DNA of 64,000 bases from Bacteroidales bacterium. GTDB taxonomy: Bacteria > Bacteroidota > Bacteroidia > Bacteroidales > UBA932. The notes under the pieces are model-generated. The model did no database searches and was not told the origin of the DNA. It saw only the letters and a list, made by a program, of their open reading frames with translations. Location: NCBI GenBank assembly GCA_017519865.1, contig JAFWRQ010000003.1, positions 96,393-160,392 of the forward strand, written 5' to 3'. The position numbers and the translations under genes are program-made. Below, piece by piece: positions 54,678-62,552 of this stretch (the stretch's first letter is position 1; every line of letters begins with the position of its first letter).

Positions 54678-54717
54678 CAAATGCGATAGTACGAAAAATG
54701 AATTAAATCCTTAAGAA

Positions 54718-55443
54718 ATGTTCATATTCAACTCCTCCATCGGAAAGAAATTCATCCAGAGCATCAGTGGTGCTTTCCTTGTTATCTTCCTTCTGCTGCA
54801 CGGTACCATCAATTTCTTCTCTGTCATCGACTCCTTCACCGGAAAGTATGGCATTGCGGCCAATGATGACAAGCTCTTCTCGGCAGGCGACGGCCTGTTC
54901 AAGCTCGGATGCGACTTCATGAGCACGGGATTCATCTCCATCATGGTTCCCATCCTTGCCCTCGGTTTCCTCGTCCACATCATCTACGGCTGCTGGCTTT
55001 CTTACCAGAACATCAAGGCCCGCGGCGGAATGAAGCGTTACGAAGTGCCCAGCAAGGCAGCCGCCGATTCCTGGTCCGCCAAGAATATGTTCGTACTTGG
55101 TATCATCATTCTCGGCTTCATCTGCTTCCACCTCACCCACTTCTGGGCCAAGATGCAGCTCCCCGAGATGTTCGGCATCGGCAACTATGAGAACAATCCC
55201 TACCTCCTGCTGAACGCCACTTTCGGACATTGGTGGGTCCTCGTCCTCTACATCATCTGGTTCGGGGCGATCTGGCTTCACCTCGTGCACGGTTTCTGGA
55301 GCATGTTCCAGACCGTCGGCTGGAGCGGACAGACCTGGTTCAAGAGGCTCAAGGTCATCGGCGTCATCGTCGCGACCCTCATCGTCCTCCTCTTCGTCGC
55401 CACCGCGGTCAACGCCTTCATCCAGGCCAACTTCATCGCCTAG
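54718..55443 (+). CDS. sdhC: Succinate dehydrogenase/fumarate reductase cytochrome b subunit
   Basis: A 241-residue integral membrane subunit of the di-haem cytochrome b558 type. Five hydrophobic helices are visible, with His residues suited to haem ligation (LLLHGTINFF, LVHIIYGCWLS, FICFHLTHFWAK, IWLHLVHGFWS). It anchors the flavoprotein and iron-sulfur subunits and passes electrons between menaquinone and fumarate/succinate. In Bacteroidota the A and B subunit genes normally follow directly; here the next gene is rplM, so this subunit is separated from its partners, which must be encoded elsewhere if the complex functions. Confidence 0.93.
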   Translation: MFIFNSSIGKKFIQSISGAFLVIFLLLHGTINFFSVIDSFTGKYGIAANDDKLFSAGDGLFKLGCDFMSTGFISIMVPILALGFLVHIIYGCWLSYQNIKARGGMKRYEVPSKAAADSWSAKNMFVLGIIILGFICFHLTHFWAKMQLPEMFGIGNYENNPYLLLNATFGHWWVLVLYIIWFGAIWLHLVHGFWSMFQTVGWSGQTWFKRLKVIGVIVATLIVLLFVATAVNAFIQANFIA

Positions 55444-55454
55444 TCGGATAAAAT

Positions 55455-55485
55455 TTGTCCAATACATATTTTTTGTGTACCTTTG
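55455..55485 (+). promoter_or_regulatory. Full -33/-7 promoter for rplM
   Basis: TTG at 55455-55457 and TACCTTTG at 55478-55485 are separated by 20 bases, matching the Bacteroidota -33 (TTG) and -7 (TAnnTTTG) consensus. About 60 bases of AU-rich leader follow before rplM. Confidence 0.8.
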
Positions 55486-55545
55486 CGGTCCCTATTTTGT
55501 GTAGGGATCGCAATTTTTATTATTAACTAATTAAAGATCAAGACA

Positions 55546-55998
55546 GTGGACACACTAAGTTACAAGACAGTATCGCTGAACAAAGCGACTGTGAACAAGG
55601 AGTGGGTCGTCATTGATGCTACAGATCTTCCGCTTGGCCGCCTCGCTGCCCGCGTCGCTCTTGTCCTTCGTGGCAAGAACAAGCCCGGCTTCACTCCCAA
55701 CGTCGACTGCGGTGACAATGTCATCGTCGTCAACGCCGAGAAAGTCGCCCTCAAGGGTAACAAGATGACCAACCGCGTGTACACCCGCTACACCGGATAT
55801 CCCGGTGGCCAGCGTTTCACCACGCCCAAGGAGATCCTCGCCACGAGACCCGCTGAATTGGTCCGGAGAGCAGTCAAGGGTATGCTCCCGAAGACCCGTC
55901 TTGGCAACAAGATCCTCGGCAACCTCCATGTGTATGCAGGCCCCGAGCATCCGCACCAGGCACAGAACCCTAGAGTTATTAAGTTGGACGAAATTTAA
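55546..55998 (+). CDS. rplM: Ribosomal protein L13 (uL13)
   Basis: A 150-residue large-subunit protein. The start is GTG 55546 (VDTLSYKTVSLNKATVNKEW), which matches Bacteroidota L13 N-termini. Family motifs are VIDATDLPLGRLAARVALVL, FTPNVDCGDNVIVVNAEKVA and VKGMLPKTRLGNKILGNLHV, plus the C-terminal PEHPHQAQNP. It is first in the rplM-rpsI-rpsB-tsf cluster, with rpsI 9 bases downstream. Confidence 0.98.
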   Translation: MDTLSYKTVSLNKATVNKEWVVIDATDLPLGRLAARVALVLRGKNKPGFTPNVDCGDNVIVVNAEKVALKGNKMTNRVYTRYTGYPGGQRFTTPKEILATRPAELVRRAVKGMLPKTRLGNKILGNLHVYAGPEHPHQAQNPRVIKLDEI

Positions 55999-56007
55999 AC
56001 AGAGCAA

Positions 56008-56397
56008 ATGGAACAGATTCACGCCCTTGGAAGACGCAAGGCAGCTGTAGCTCGCGTTTATCTCGTAGCCGGAACCGGTGAGATCCTCATCAACGGCCGT
56101 AGCCTTGACAGCTACTTCGCCGAGGATGCCCTCCGTTACATCGTGAACCAGCCTTTCTCGGTCACCAAGACCGAGGGTCAGTTCGACCTCAAGGTCACCG
56201 TCGTCGGCGGTGGTATCAAGGGTCAGGCCGAGGCCATCAGGCTGGGTATCGCCCGCGCCCTCTGCGAGGTTGACAAGGAAGCTTACCGTTCTACGCTCAA
56301 GGCCGCCGGATTCCTCACCCGCGACGCCCGCGAGGTCGAAAGGAAGAAGCCCGGACAGCCCGGTGCACGTAGACGCTTCCAGTTCAGCAAACGTTAG
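56008..56397 (+). CDS. rpsI: Ribosomal protein S9 (uS9)
   Basis: A 129-residue small-subunit protein with IHALGRRKAAVARVYLVAGT, GGGIKGQAEAIRLGIARALC and the C-terminal signature GARRRFQFSKR, whose last residues reach the P-site tRNA. It is co-transcribed with rplM. A 177-base leader with strong secondary structure separates it from rpsB. Confidence 0.98.
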   Translation: MEQIHALGRRKAAVARVYLVAGTGEILINGRSLDSYFAEDALRYIVNQPFSVTKTEGQFDLKVTVVGGGIKGQAEAIRLGIARALCEVDKEAYRSTLKAAGFLTRDAREVERKKPGQPGARRRFQFSKR

Positions 56398-56424
56398 TAT
56401 TACAAAGCTGTTTTACAGATTGCA

Positions 56425-56499
56425 CAGTCCGGTTGCGAAATCTCCGGATCCATGGATGGATGCGAATCCGGCCTGGCTGCCGGGAGATTGCCGGGACTG
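56425..56499 (+). promoter_or_regulatory. Structured leader before rpsB
   Basis: CAGTCC (56425-56430) pairs with GGACTG (56494-56499), then GG with CC. AATCTCC (56439-56445) pairs with GGAGATT (56483-56489), and GGAT (56446-56449) with ATCC (56466-56469) inside. The result is a long irregular stem with internal loops, 75 bases upstream of rpsB. It resembles an autoregulatory ribosomal-protein leader in position, but I do not recognise a named motif. Confidence 0.6.
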
Positions 56500-56574
56500 C
56501 GGAAAAGACAGGAGACTGACAAGGTCACTACTCCGGTCTTGATGAAAAGAGAACAAAAAAACAAAAACAAAACA

Positions 56575-57429
56575 ATGTCTAGAACAAATTTCCAGGAATT
56601 GCTTGATGCAGGCGTTCACTTCGGCCATCTCGCCAGGAAGTGGAACCCTAAAATGGCTCCGTATATCTTCGACCAGAAGAACGGCATCCATATCATCGAC
56701 CTGCACAAGACCGTCGTCAAGATTGACGAGGCTGCCGAAGTGATGAAGGACCTGGCCAAGTCCGGCCGCAAGATCCTCTTCGTAGCCACCAAGAAACAGG
56801 CCAAGGACATCGTCTCGGAGAAGGCTGCAGAAGTCAACATGCCTTCCATCACCGAGCGCTGGGCCGGCGGCATGCTCACCAATTTCCCTACCATCCGCAA
56901 GGCCATCAAGAAGATGAGCACCATCGACAAGATGAAGGAGGATGGCACTTTCGAGAAACTCGCCAAGAGAGAGCGTCTCCAGGTCGACCGCCAGAGGGCT
57001 AAGCTGGAGAAGAACCTCGGTTCTATCCGTGATATGAGCCGTCTCCCTTCGGCCGTCTTCGTAGTTGATGTACAGAAAGAGGCCAACGCCGTCAAGGAGG
57101 CCAACCGTCTGAACATCCCGGTATTCGCTATGGTTGATACTTGTTGCGATCCCACCCCGATTGATTATGTGATTCCGGCCAACGATGACGCCACGAAGTC
57201 CATCGAGTGCATCATGAATGTACTCTGCAAGGCCATCCAGGAAGGACTCGAGGAGAGGAAGCTCGAAAAGGACAAGGAAGCCGCCGAAGAGGAGGCTGCC
57301 GTGAAGCCCACCGCCAAGAAGCTTCGCGCCCGCAAGGGTGCCAAGCCCGTCGACATCGAGGCCGAGGCCGCCGAAGAGGCCGCCGAGGCTCCTGCCGAAA
57401 CTGCCGCTCCCGCCGAGGATGCGGAGTAA
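56575..57429 (+). CDS. rpsB: Ribosomal protein S2 (uS2)
   Basis: A 284-residue small-subunit protein. ATG 56575 (MSRTNFQELLDAGVHFGHLA) is the family start; the frame open from 56452 runs through the structured leader. It has HFGHLARKWNPKMAPYIF, TERWAGGMLTNFPTIRKAIK and VVDVQKEANAVKEANRLNIP with DTCCDPTPIDYVIPANDDA. The last about 50 residues are an Ala/Glu-rich tail (EAEAAEEAAEAPAETAAPAE) beyond the conserved domain. The next gene, tsf, starts 31 bases downstream. Confidence 0.98.
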   Translation: MSRTNFQELLDAGVHFGHLARKWNPKMAPYIFDQKNGIHIIDLHKTVVKIDEAAEVMKDLAKSGRKILFVATKKQAKDIVSEKAAEVNMPSITERWAGGMLTNFPTIRKAIKKMSTIDKMKEDGTFEKLAKRERLQVDRQRAKLEKNLGSIRDMSRLPSAVFVVDVQKEANAVKEANRLNIPVFAMVDTCCDPTPIDYVIPANDDATKSIECIMNVLCKAIQEGLEERKLEKDKEAAEEEAAVKPTAKKLRARKGAKPVDIEAEAAEEAAEAPAETAAPAEDAE

Positions 57430-57460
57430 CCGCTCTGTTTAACATTAATATTTTACGAAT

Positions 57461-58456
57461 ATGCAGATTACCGCAGCAGACGTAATGAAATTACGCAAGA
57501 TGACCAGCGCCGGCATGATGGATTGCAAGAAGGCCCTCATGGAGGCCGAAGGCGACTTCAACAAGGCTATGGACATCATCCGCGAGAAGGGTAAGCTCGT
57601 CGCCGCCAAGCGCGCTGACCGCGAGACCTCCGAAGGCGCCGTCAAGGCCCGCATCAACGGCAACAAGGGTATCCTCGTGTGCCTTGGCTGCGAGACCGAC
57701 TTCGTCTCCCGCAACGAGGCCTTCCAGGCCCTCGCAGAGGCTATCGCCGACGTCGCCATCGCCAACTGCCCTGCCGACCTCGAGGCCCTCAAGGCCTGCA
57801 AGATGGCTGACGGCCTGACCGTCGCCGAGGCAGTCGAGGAGCAGACCGGCAAGACCGGTGAGAAGCACGTCCTCGCATACTACGCCCTCGTGGAGGCTCC
57901 TTTCGTGAAGGAGTACATCCACAAGGTCAACGGCAAGCTCGGCGCCCTCGTCGGCTTCAACAAGGTCGTCCCCGAGGATGTCGCCAAGGGTATGGCCATG
58001 CAGGTCGCTTCCATGAACCCCGTCGCCGTCTCCGCAGCCGAGTGCCCGCAGGAGGTGATCGACAACGAGCTCAAGGTCGCGACTGAGAAGACCAAGGAAG
58101 AACTCGTCAAGAAGGCAGTCGACGCCGCCCTTTCCAAGGCCGGCATCAACCCTGCCCACGTCGACAGCGAGGCTCACATCGAGTCCAACACCGCAAAGGG
58201 CTGGCTCACTCCCGAGCAGGCAGACAAGGCTCGCGAGATCATCAAGACCGTCGGTGAGGAGAAGGCTGCAAACCTTCCCGCCCAGATGGTTGACAACATC
58301 GCCAAGGGTCGTCTGAACAAGTTCTTCAAGGAGAGCACCCTCGAGGAGCAGGAGTACACCATGAGCGACGACAAGAAGAGCTGCAAGCAGGTCCTCGCCG
58401 AGGCCGACAAGGAGGCCAAGGTCGTCTGCTTCAAGAGGTTCTCCCTCAACGACTAA
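57461..58456 (+). CDS. tsf: Elongation factor Ts
   Basis: A 331-residue guanine-nucleotide exchange factor for EF-Tu. The N-terminal UBA-like region is VMKLRKMTSAGMMDCKKALM, followed by the core with ARINGNKGILVCLGCETDFV and VASMNPVAVSAAECPQEVID. Length fits the Bacteroidota form, which carries an insertion relative to E. coli Ts. It is last in the ribosomal cluster; a strong terminator lies 23 bases after the stop. Confidence 0.98.
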   Translation: MQITAADVMKLRKMTSAGMMDCKKALMEAEGDFNKAMDIIREKGKLVAAKRADRETSEGAVKARINGNKGILVCLGCETDFVSRNEAFQALAEAIADVAIANCPADLEALKACKMADGLTVAEAVEEQTGKTGEKHVLAYYALVEAPFVKEYIHKVNGKLGALVGFNKVVPEDVAKGMAMQVASMNPVAVSAAECPQEVIDNELKVATEKTKEELVKKAVDAALSKAGINPAHVDSEAHIESNTAKGWLTPEQADKAREIIKTVGEEKAANLPAQMVDNIAKGRLNKFFKESTLEEQEYTMSDDKKSCKQVLAEADKEAKVVCFKRFSLND

Positions 58457-58478
58457 TCGACAATCCAAATATTGCGAG

Positions 58479-58507
58479 AATGGCCTGCCAATTGCAGGCC
58501 ATTTTTG
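58479..58507 (+). terminator. Terminator of the rplM-tsf cluster
   Basis: AATGGCCTGC pairs with GCAGGCCATT around a CAATT loop and is followed by further T (to 58507). The next gene's promoter box begins 2 bases later. Confidence 0.9.
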
Positions 58508-58508
58508 T

Positions 58509-58516
58509 TATATTTG
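58509..58516 (+). promoter_or_regulatory. -7 promoter box for the flippase gene
   Basis: TATATTTG ends 7 bases before the ATG at 58524, leaving essentially no leader. Confidence 0.65.
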
Positions 58517-58523
58517 CACCGTT

Positions 58524-59981
58524 ATGAATCTGAAGAGTCTTGCAAAGGATACCGCCGTATACGGCCTGGTGAGCATCGTTGGCAGGTTCCTGAACTACCT
58601 GCTGGTCATCCTGTACACATACAAGATACCGGCAGAAAGCGGCGGTTACGGCATCGTGACCAACCTTTATGCATATACCGCACTCTTCTTCGCCCTCCTT
58701 ACCTTCGGCATGGAGACCACCCTTTTCCGCTTCGCCAACAAGCCAGAAGCGGACGAGAAGATGGTCACCAGCAACGCTTTGAGGATGGTTGGCCTCGTGG
58801 GTGTCGTTTTCCTCGCGGCGGTGTTCCTCCTGCTACGCCCGATTTCCGGGGCATTGGGATACGAAGCGCATCCGGAGTATATCGGCATCTTCGCGCTGAT
58901 AACCGCCCAGGACGCCTTCCAGGCCGTGATGTTCAGCCGCCTGCGTCAGCAGCGTAAGGCCATGCGCTTCGTGGCGCTGAAGTTCGCCTTCATCATACCG
59001 AGCATCCTCCTCAACCTCTTCGTCTTCCTGGTGATGGTCAATATGGCCTCGCTGCGCGACGTTTTCGTTCGTTTCGACTACGGTGTGGGCCTCATCTTCT
59101 TCATCAACCTGTTCTGCACGACGCTGGTCTCGCTCCTGTTCATTCCCGAGATCAAGGAGATCGCCTATGGATTCGACAGGAAACTTGCGAAGCAGATGCT
59201 GATATACTCCTGGCCATTGCTCCTGCTCAGTCTTGTGGGGGTGCTCAACCAGGTGGCGGACAAGATCCTCCTCCCGCGCCTGATGCCCGGAGCGGACGGA
59301 ATGGTCCAGCTCGGCATCTACGGCGCCTGCGTAAAGATTGCGATGATAATGTCCCTGCTCACGCAGGCATTCCGCTATGCATACGAGCCTATAGTCTTTG
59401 CGGACAACAAGGACAGGAACAGTCCGGCGACGCTTGCCGACGGCACTCTGTACTTCATTGTCTTCACCTTGCTCGCTTTCCTTGGAGTGATGGTCTTCAT
59501 GCCTGTCCTTCAGCACTTTGTGGGTGCGGGCTACCGCTCTGGCCTCGGTGTCATCCCCGTCGTGATGATGGCCGAGATCTTCATGGGAGTCTACTTCAAC
59601 CTCTCGTTCTGGTACAAACTCACTGACCAGAACTGGTGGGGTGCGATCATCAGTGCCATCGCCGTGGTGGTGATGGTCGCCATCAATGTCGTATTCGTCC
59701 CGAAGGTTGGCTATTGGGCGTGTGCCTGGGGAGGCTTTGCCGGCTACGGCATCGCCATGCTCCTGAGTTATTTCATCGGCCAGAAGAAGTATCCCATCCG
59801 CTATGACCTCCGGGGCATAGGCCTGGCGGCCCTGGTGGCGGGTGGCGCCTACGCCGCCCACGCCGCCATCGTCCGCGCAGGCGTCGGCCCCGTCCTCAGC
59901 ATCCTCCTCGGCTGCCTCCTCATCGCCGTCTACGGCGCCGTGATGTTCCTTTACCTTCGCCGCCGTATCTCCCGGGCATAG
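58524..59981 (+). CDS. Polysaccharide flippase (Wzx/MOP superfamily)
   Basis: A 485-residue inner-membrane protein with about 12-14 hydrophobic helices. The N-terminus MNLKSLAKDTAVYGLVSIVG and FLNYLLVILYTYKIPAESGG are typical of the O-antigen or lipid-II flippase-like MOP family. LLSLVGVLNQVADKILLPRL and AFRYAYEPIVFADNKDRN are further conserved parts. Such proteins flip lipid-linked glycans to the periplasmic side. No glycosyltransferases are adjacent, so this is a stand-alone Bacteroidota member whose cargo is unknown, possibly a cell-wall or O-glycan precursor. Confidence 0.9.
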   Translation: MNLKSLAKDTAVYGLVSIVGRFLNYLLVILYTYKIPAESGGYGIVTNLYAYTALFFALLTFGMETTLFRFANKPEADEKMVTSNALRMVGLVGVVFLAAVFLLLRPISGALGYEAHPEYIGIFALITAQDAFQAVMFSRLRQQRKAMRFVALKFAFIIPSILLNLFVFLVMVNMASLRDVFVRFDYGVGLIFFINLFCTTLVSLLFIPEIKEIAYGFDRKLAKQMLIYSWPLLLLSLVGVLNQVADKILLPRLMPGADGMVQLGIYGACVKIAMIMSLLTQAFRYAYEPIVFADNKDRNSPATLADGTLYFIVFTLLAFLGVMVFMPVLQHFVGAGYRSGLGVIPVVMMAEIFMGVYFNLSFWYKLTDQNWWGAIISAIAVVVMVAINVVFVPKVGYWACAWGGFAGYGIAMLLSYFIGQKKYPIRYDLRGIGLAALVAGGAYAAHAAIVRAGVGPVLSILLGCLLIAVYGAVMFLYLRRRISRA

Positions 59982-60000
59982 ATCCCATTCCGAACGGATA

Positions 60001-60035
60001 AAAAAATAACACCCCGCGCATCTCTGCGCAGGGTG
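60001..60035 (-). terminator. Terminator for the minus-strand cyclophilin operon
   Basis: CACCC and GCGCA pair with TGCGC and GGGTG (60010-60035) around a TCTC loop. On the minus strand the stem is followed by a T6 run (plus-strand A at 60001-60006). It can also hinder readthrough from the convergent flippase gene. Confidence 0.75.
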
Positions 60036-60062
60036 CCTGCAATTCTAACCAAAATTTAACCT

Positions 60063-60125
60063 ATGAAAAAACTATTCGTCTTTAGATATAGCAATGTCCA
60101 TGCCAAGTTAGACGTACAGTCTTAA
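60063..60125 (+). CDS. Possible 20-codon small ORF
   Basis: ATG to TAA encodes MKKLFVFRYSNVHAKLDVQS, preceded by AT-rich sequence (CAAAATTTAACCT) typical of Bacteroidota translation starts. It lies between the flippase and cyclophilin genes. I recognise no family. It could be a real small protein, a leader peptide without a target, or chance. Confidence 0.3.
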   Translation: MKKLFVFRYSNVHAKLDVQS

Positions 60126-60138
60126 CATTTGTTAAAAA

Positions 60139-60849
60139 TTATTCGCTTTTAGGAAGCGAGTCTTTGTCCAGACGGACCGAAACGATCTTGACTTCGCTCA
60201 GCGGAAGGTCGTTCTCATTGGTCTGCACCGCGGCGATGCGGTCGATGACGTCGAAGCCGGAGATGGTCTCGCCGAACACCGTATACTCTCCGTTGAGGGA
60301 TGCGCAAGCTGCCTCATCCTGAACGATATAGAACTGAGAACCGGACGACTCCTTCATAGGGTTGGCGCGGTCGCCGCGGCGTGCTGCGGCCAGCGCGCCC
60401 TTCTTGTGCGTGTACTCGGGAACGAATTCGGCGGGGATGGTATAGCCGGGGCCGCCAGTGCCGAACTTGTCGGCATTTGCAGGATCCTTGGTCAGCGGGT
60501 CGCCGCCCTGGATCATGAAACCGTTGATGACCCTGTGGAACAGCAGTCCGTTGTAGTAGCCCGAGAGGGCGAGTTTCGCGAAGTTCTCGCGATGCTTGGG
60601 AGTCTGCGAGTAGAGCTTGATCTTGATCGTTCCGAGGTTGGTGACGATGTCGAATACCGGCTCGTCCGGCAGTGTAGCGATAGTTGCCATTGCTTCCTTC
60701 TGTTTCTGTTCCATTTCTACCTGTGCGAGCGAATCGAGGCGTGCCTTCTCAGCGGCTTCCTGTTCGGCTTTTTTCTGGGAGTTGCCGCAACCTGCGGCGA
60801 GGATGATGGCGCCCGAAATGCACAGGGCGCCGATAAGGATTCTTTTCAT
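60139..60849 (-). CDS. Cyclophilin-type peptidyl-prolyl isomerase lipoprotein
   Basis: A 236-residue lipoprotein (lipobox AAGC, Cys21) with a charged coiled-coil-like stretch (KKAEQEAAEKARLDSLAQVE) before the cyclophilin domain. Motifs are FHRVINGFMIQGGDP, SSGSQFYIVQD and YTVFGETISGFDVIDRI. The catalytic Arg is in FHRV. It assists folding of envelope proteins at proline bonds. It starts 11 bases after the GH20 gene, so the two are likely co-transcribed. Confidence 0.94.
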   Translation of the reverse strand: MKRILIGALCISGAIILAAGCGNSQKKAEQEAAEKARLDSLAQVEMEQKQKEAMATIATLPDEPVFDIVTNLGTIKIKLYSQTPKHRENFAKLALSGYYNGLLFHRVINGFMIQGGDPLTKDPANADKFGTGGPGYTIPAEFVPEYTHKKGALAAARRGDRANPMKESSGSQFYIVQDEAACASLNGEYTVFGETISGFDVIDRIAAVQTNENDLPLSEVKIVSVRLDKDSLPKSE

Positions 60850-60860
60850 ATATAATTAAA

Positions 60861-62513
60861 TTAATCGAGTCTGCGATAGTTGTATCCCATGATGTCCAGG
60901 ATCTTCAGTTGATGCTCCGCAAGTTTCGTCCTGAACGATTCGAAATCCTTGTTCTCCGGACGGCACCACTGTACCTCGCTGAGGGCGAGCATTCGCGGTA
61001 GCAGCATGTACTGCAGATGCTCCTCGGTGGCGATGTACTCCGTCCAGAGGTTGGCCTGGACGCCGAGGATATGCTTCTCGGAGCCGGCCGGAATGCCCTC
61101 CAGCGGCTCGAAGGAGTAGATCTTCTCGAGCGGGACGAAGCCTCCGATGCCGACGGGCTCCTTCGCCGTGTCACGGCTCTGCATATAGTCGAAATAGCAG
61201 TGCGAAGTGGGCGTCATGATGGCGTCGAAGCCGTGCGAAGCCGCTTCGATGCCGCCCTCGATGCCGCGCCAGGACATCACCGTGGCGCCTTCGGCCAGTT
61301 CGCCTTCGAGGATCTCGTCCCATCCGATGATCTTCTTGCCCAGCGTGGCCAGGAACGACTGCATGCGGGCGGTGACGTAGCACTGGAGGTACTGCTCGGC
61401 GCTGAAGCGCCCGTCGCCCTTCAGCCCCAGTTCTGCGATCTTTGCCTGGCAGTCAGGGCATTTCTCCCACTCGGTCTTGGGACATTCGTCGCCTCCGATA
61501 TGGATATACTCGCCGGGGAACAGTTCAGCGACTTCGGCGAGGACGTTCTCGAGAAACTCGTAGGTCGTCTCCTTGCCGGCGCAGAGCACCTCGTCGGCCA
61601 CGCCCCATTTGTGCCAGGCCTCGTACGGGCCTCCGCTGCAGCCGAGCCAGGGATACGCCGAAAGCGCGGCCAGCATGTGCCCGGGCAGGTCTATCTCGGG
61701 AACGACGGTGATGCCGAGCCTTTCGGCATAGGCCACCACCTCGCGGATCTGGTCCTGGGTGTAGTAGCCGCCGTAGCGGATGCCGTCGTCAGAGTTGAAG
61801 TCGCGCCCCACCATCGTGCCGCTGCGGTAGCCGCCGACGAGGGTGAGTTCGGGATAACGCCTGATCTCGACCCTCCAGCCCTGGTCGTCGGAGAGATGCC
61901 AGTGGAAGCGGTTGAGTTTGTACACCGCCATGATGTCGAGGTAGCGCTTGACCGCGTCGACGCTGAAGAAATGGCGCGAGCAGTCCAGATGCATCCCGCG
62001 GTAGGCGAAGCGCGGCATGTCGGCGATGATGGCGCAGGGCAGATGCCAGTCGGCATCGACCGCAGGCGTCGTGCCGAAGATGGCCTCCGGCAGCATGTGC
62101 TTCAGCGTGGTGATGGCGTAGAGCACGCCGTTGTATGCGGCGGCATATATCTTGACCGCTTTCCTGCCTATCTCTATGCGGTACTCCTCGTCATCCATGT
62201 TTGTGTCGCGGATGAACACGAATCCCTTGATCGCGCCGGCCTCGGCCGAGGCGGCGATGCCGATCGGGACGGCGAACGAACTGACCTTGCCGCTCACGAG
62301 CGACATCCTGGCGGCGAAGTCCTGGACCGCCGCCCTGGACATCGCGTCGAAGGCCGCGTCGCAGTTGACGCTGGCTCCGATGGCCTTGAACGACCCTTTC
62401 TGCAGTACGACGCGTACCGGCTGGGGAACGATGTCTATGACCGGATCCTTGGCGGAGCCGACGACCGGCACGAGGAGCAGTGCCGCCGAAAGTATGATGT
62501 GGGAAAGTTTCAT
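60861..62513 (-). CDS. GH20 beta-N-acetylhexosaminidase
   Basis: A 550-residue exported enzyme with a signal peptide (MKLSHIILSAALLLVPVVGSA). The N-terminal GH20b domain (about 25-160) precedes the catalytic TIM barrel with GMHLDCSRHFFSVDAVKRYL, FHWHLSDDQGWRVEI, EIDLPGHMLAALSAYPWLGC and the catalytic pair in IHIGGDECPK (Asp342-Glu343). It releases terminal GlcNAc or GalNAc with substrate-assisted catalysis, from host glycans, chitin or peptidoglycan. No PUL genes surround it. It lies between the split chromate transporter and the cyclophilin gene, all in one direction. Confidence 0.96.
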   Translation of the reverse strand: MKLSHIILSAALLLVPVVGSAKDPVIDIVPQPVRVVLQKGSFKAIGASVNCDAAFDAMSRAAVQDFAARMSLVSGKVSSFAVPIGIAASAEAGAIKGFVFIRDTNMDDEEYRIEIGRKAVKIYAAAYNGVLYAITTLKHMLPEAIFGTTPAVDADWHLPCAIIADMPRFAYRGMHLDCSRHFFSVDAVKRYLDIMAVYKLNRFHWHLSDDQGWRVEIRRYPELTLVGGYRSGTMVGRDFNSDDGIRYGGYYTQDQIREVVAYAERLGITVVPEIDLPGHMLAALSAYPWLGCSGGPYEAWHKWGVADEVLCAGKETTYEFLENVLAEVAELFPGEYIHIGGDECPKTEWEKCPDCQAKIAELGLKGDGRFSAEQYLQCYVTARMQSFLATLGKKIIGWDEILEGELAEGATVMSWRGIEGGIEAASHGFDAIMTPTSHCYFDYMQSRDTAKEPVGIGGFVPLEKIYSFEPLEGIPAGSEKHILGVQANLWTEYIATEEHLQYMLLPRMLALSEVQWCRPENKDFESFRTKLAEHQLKILDIMGYNYRRLD

Positions 62514-62552
62514 ATTCCTGTTTGTTAGAACACGCTAATATAGTAAAAAAAC

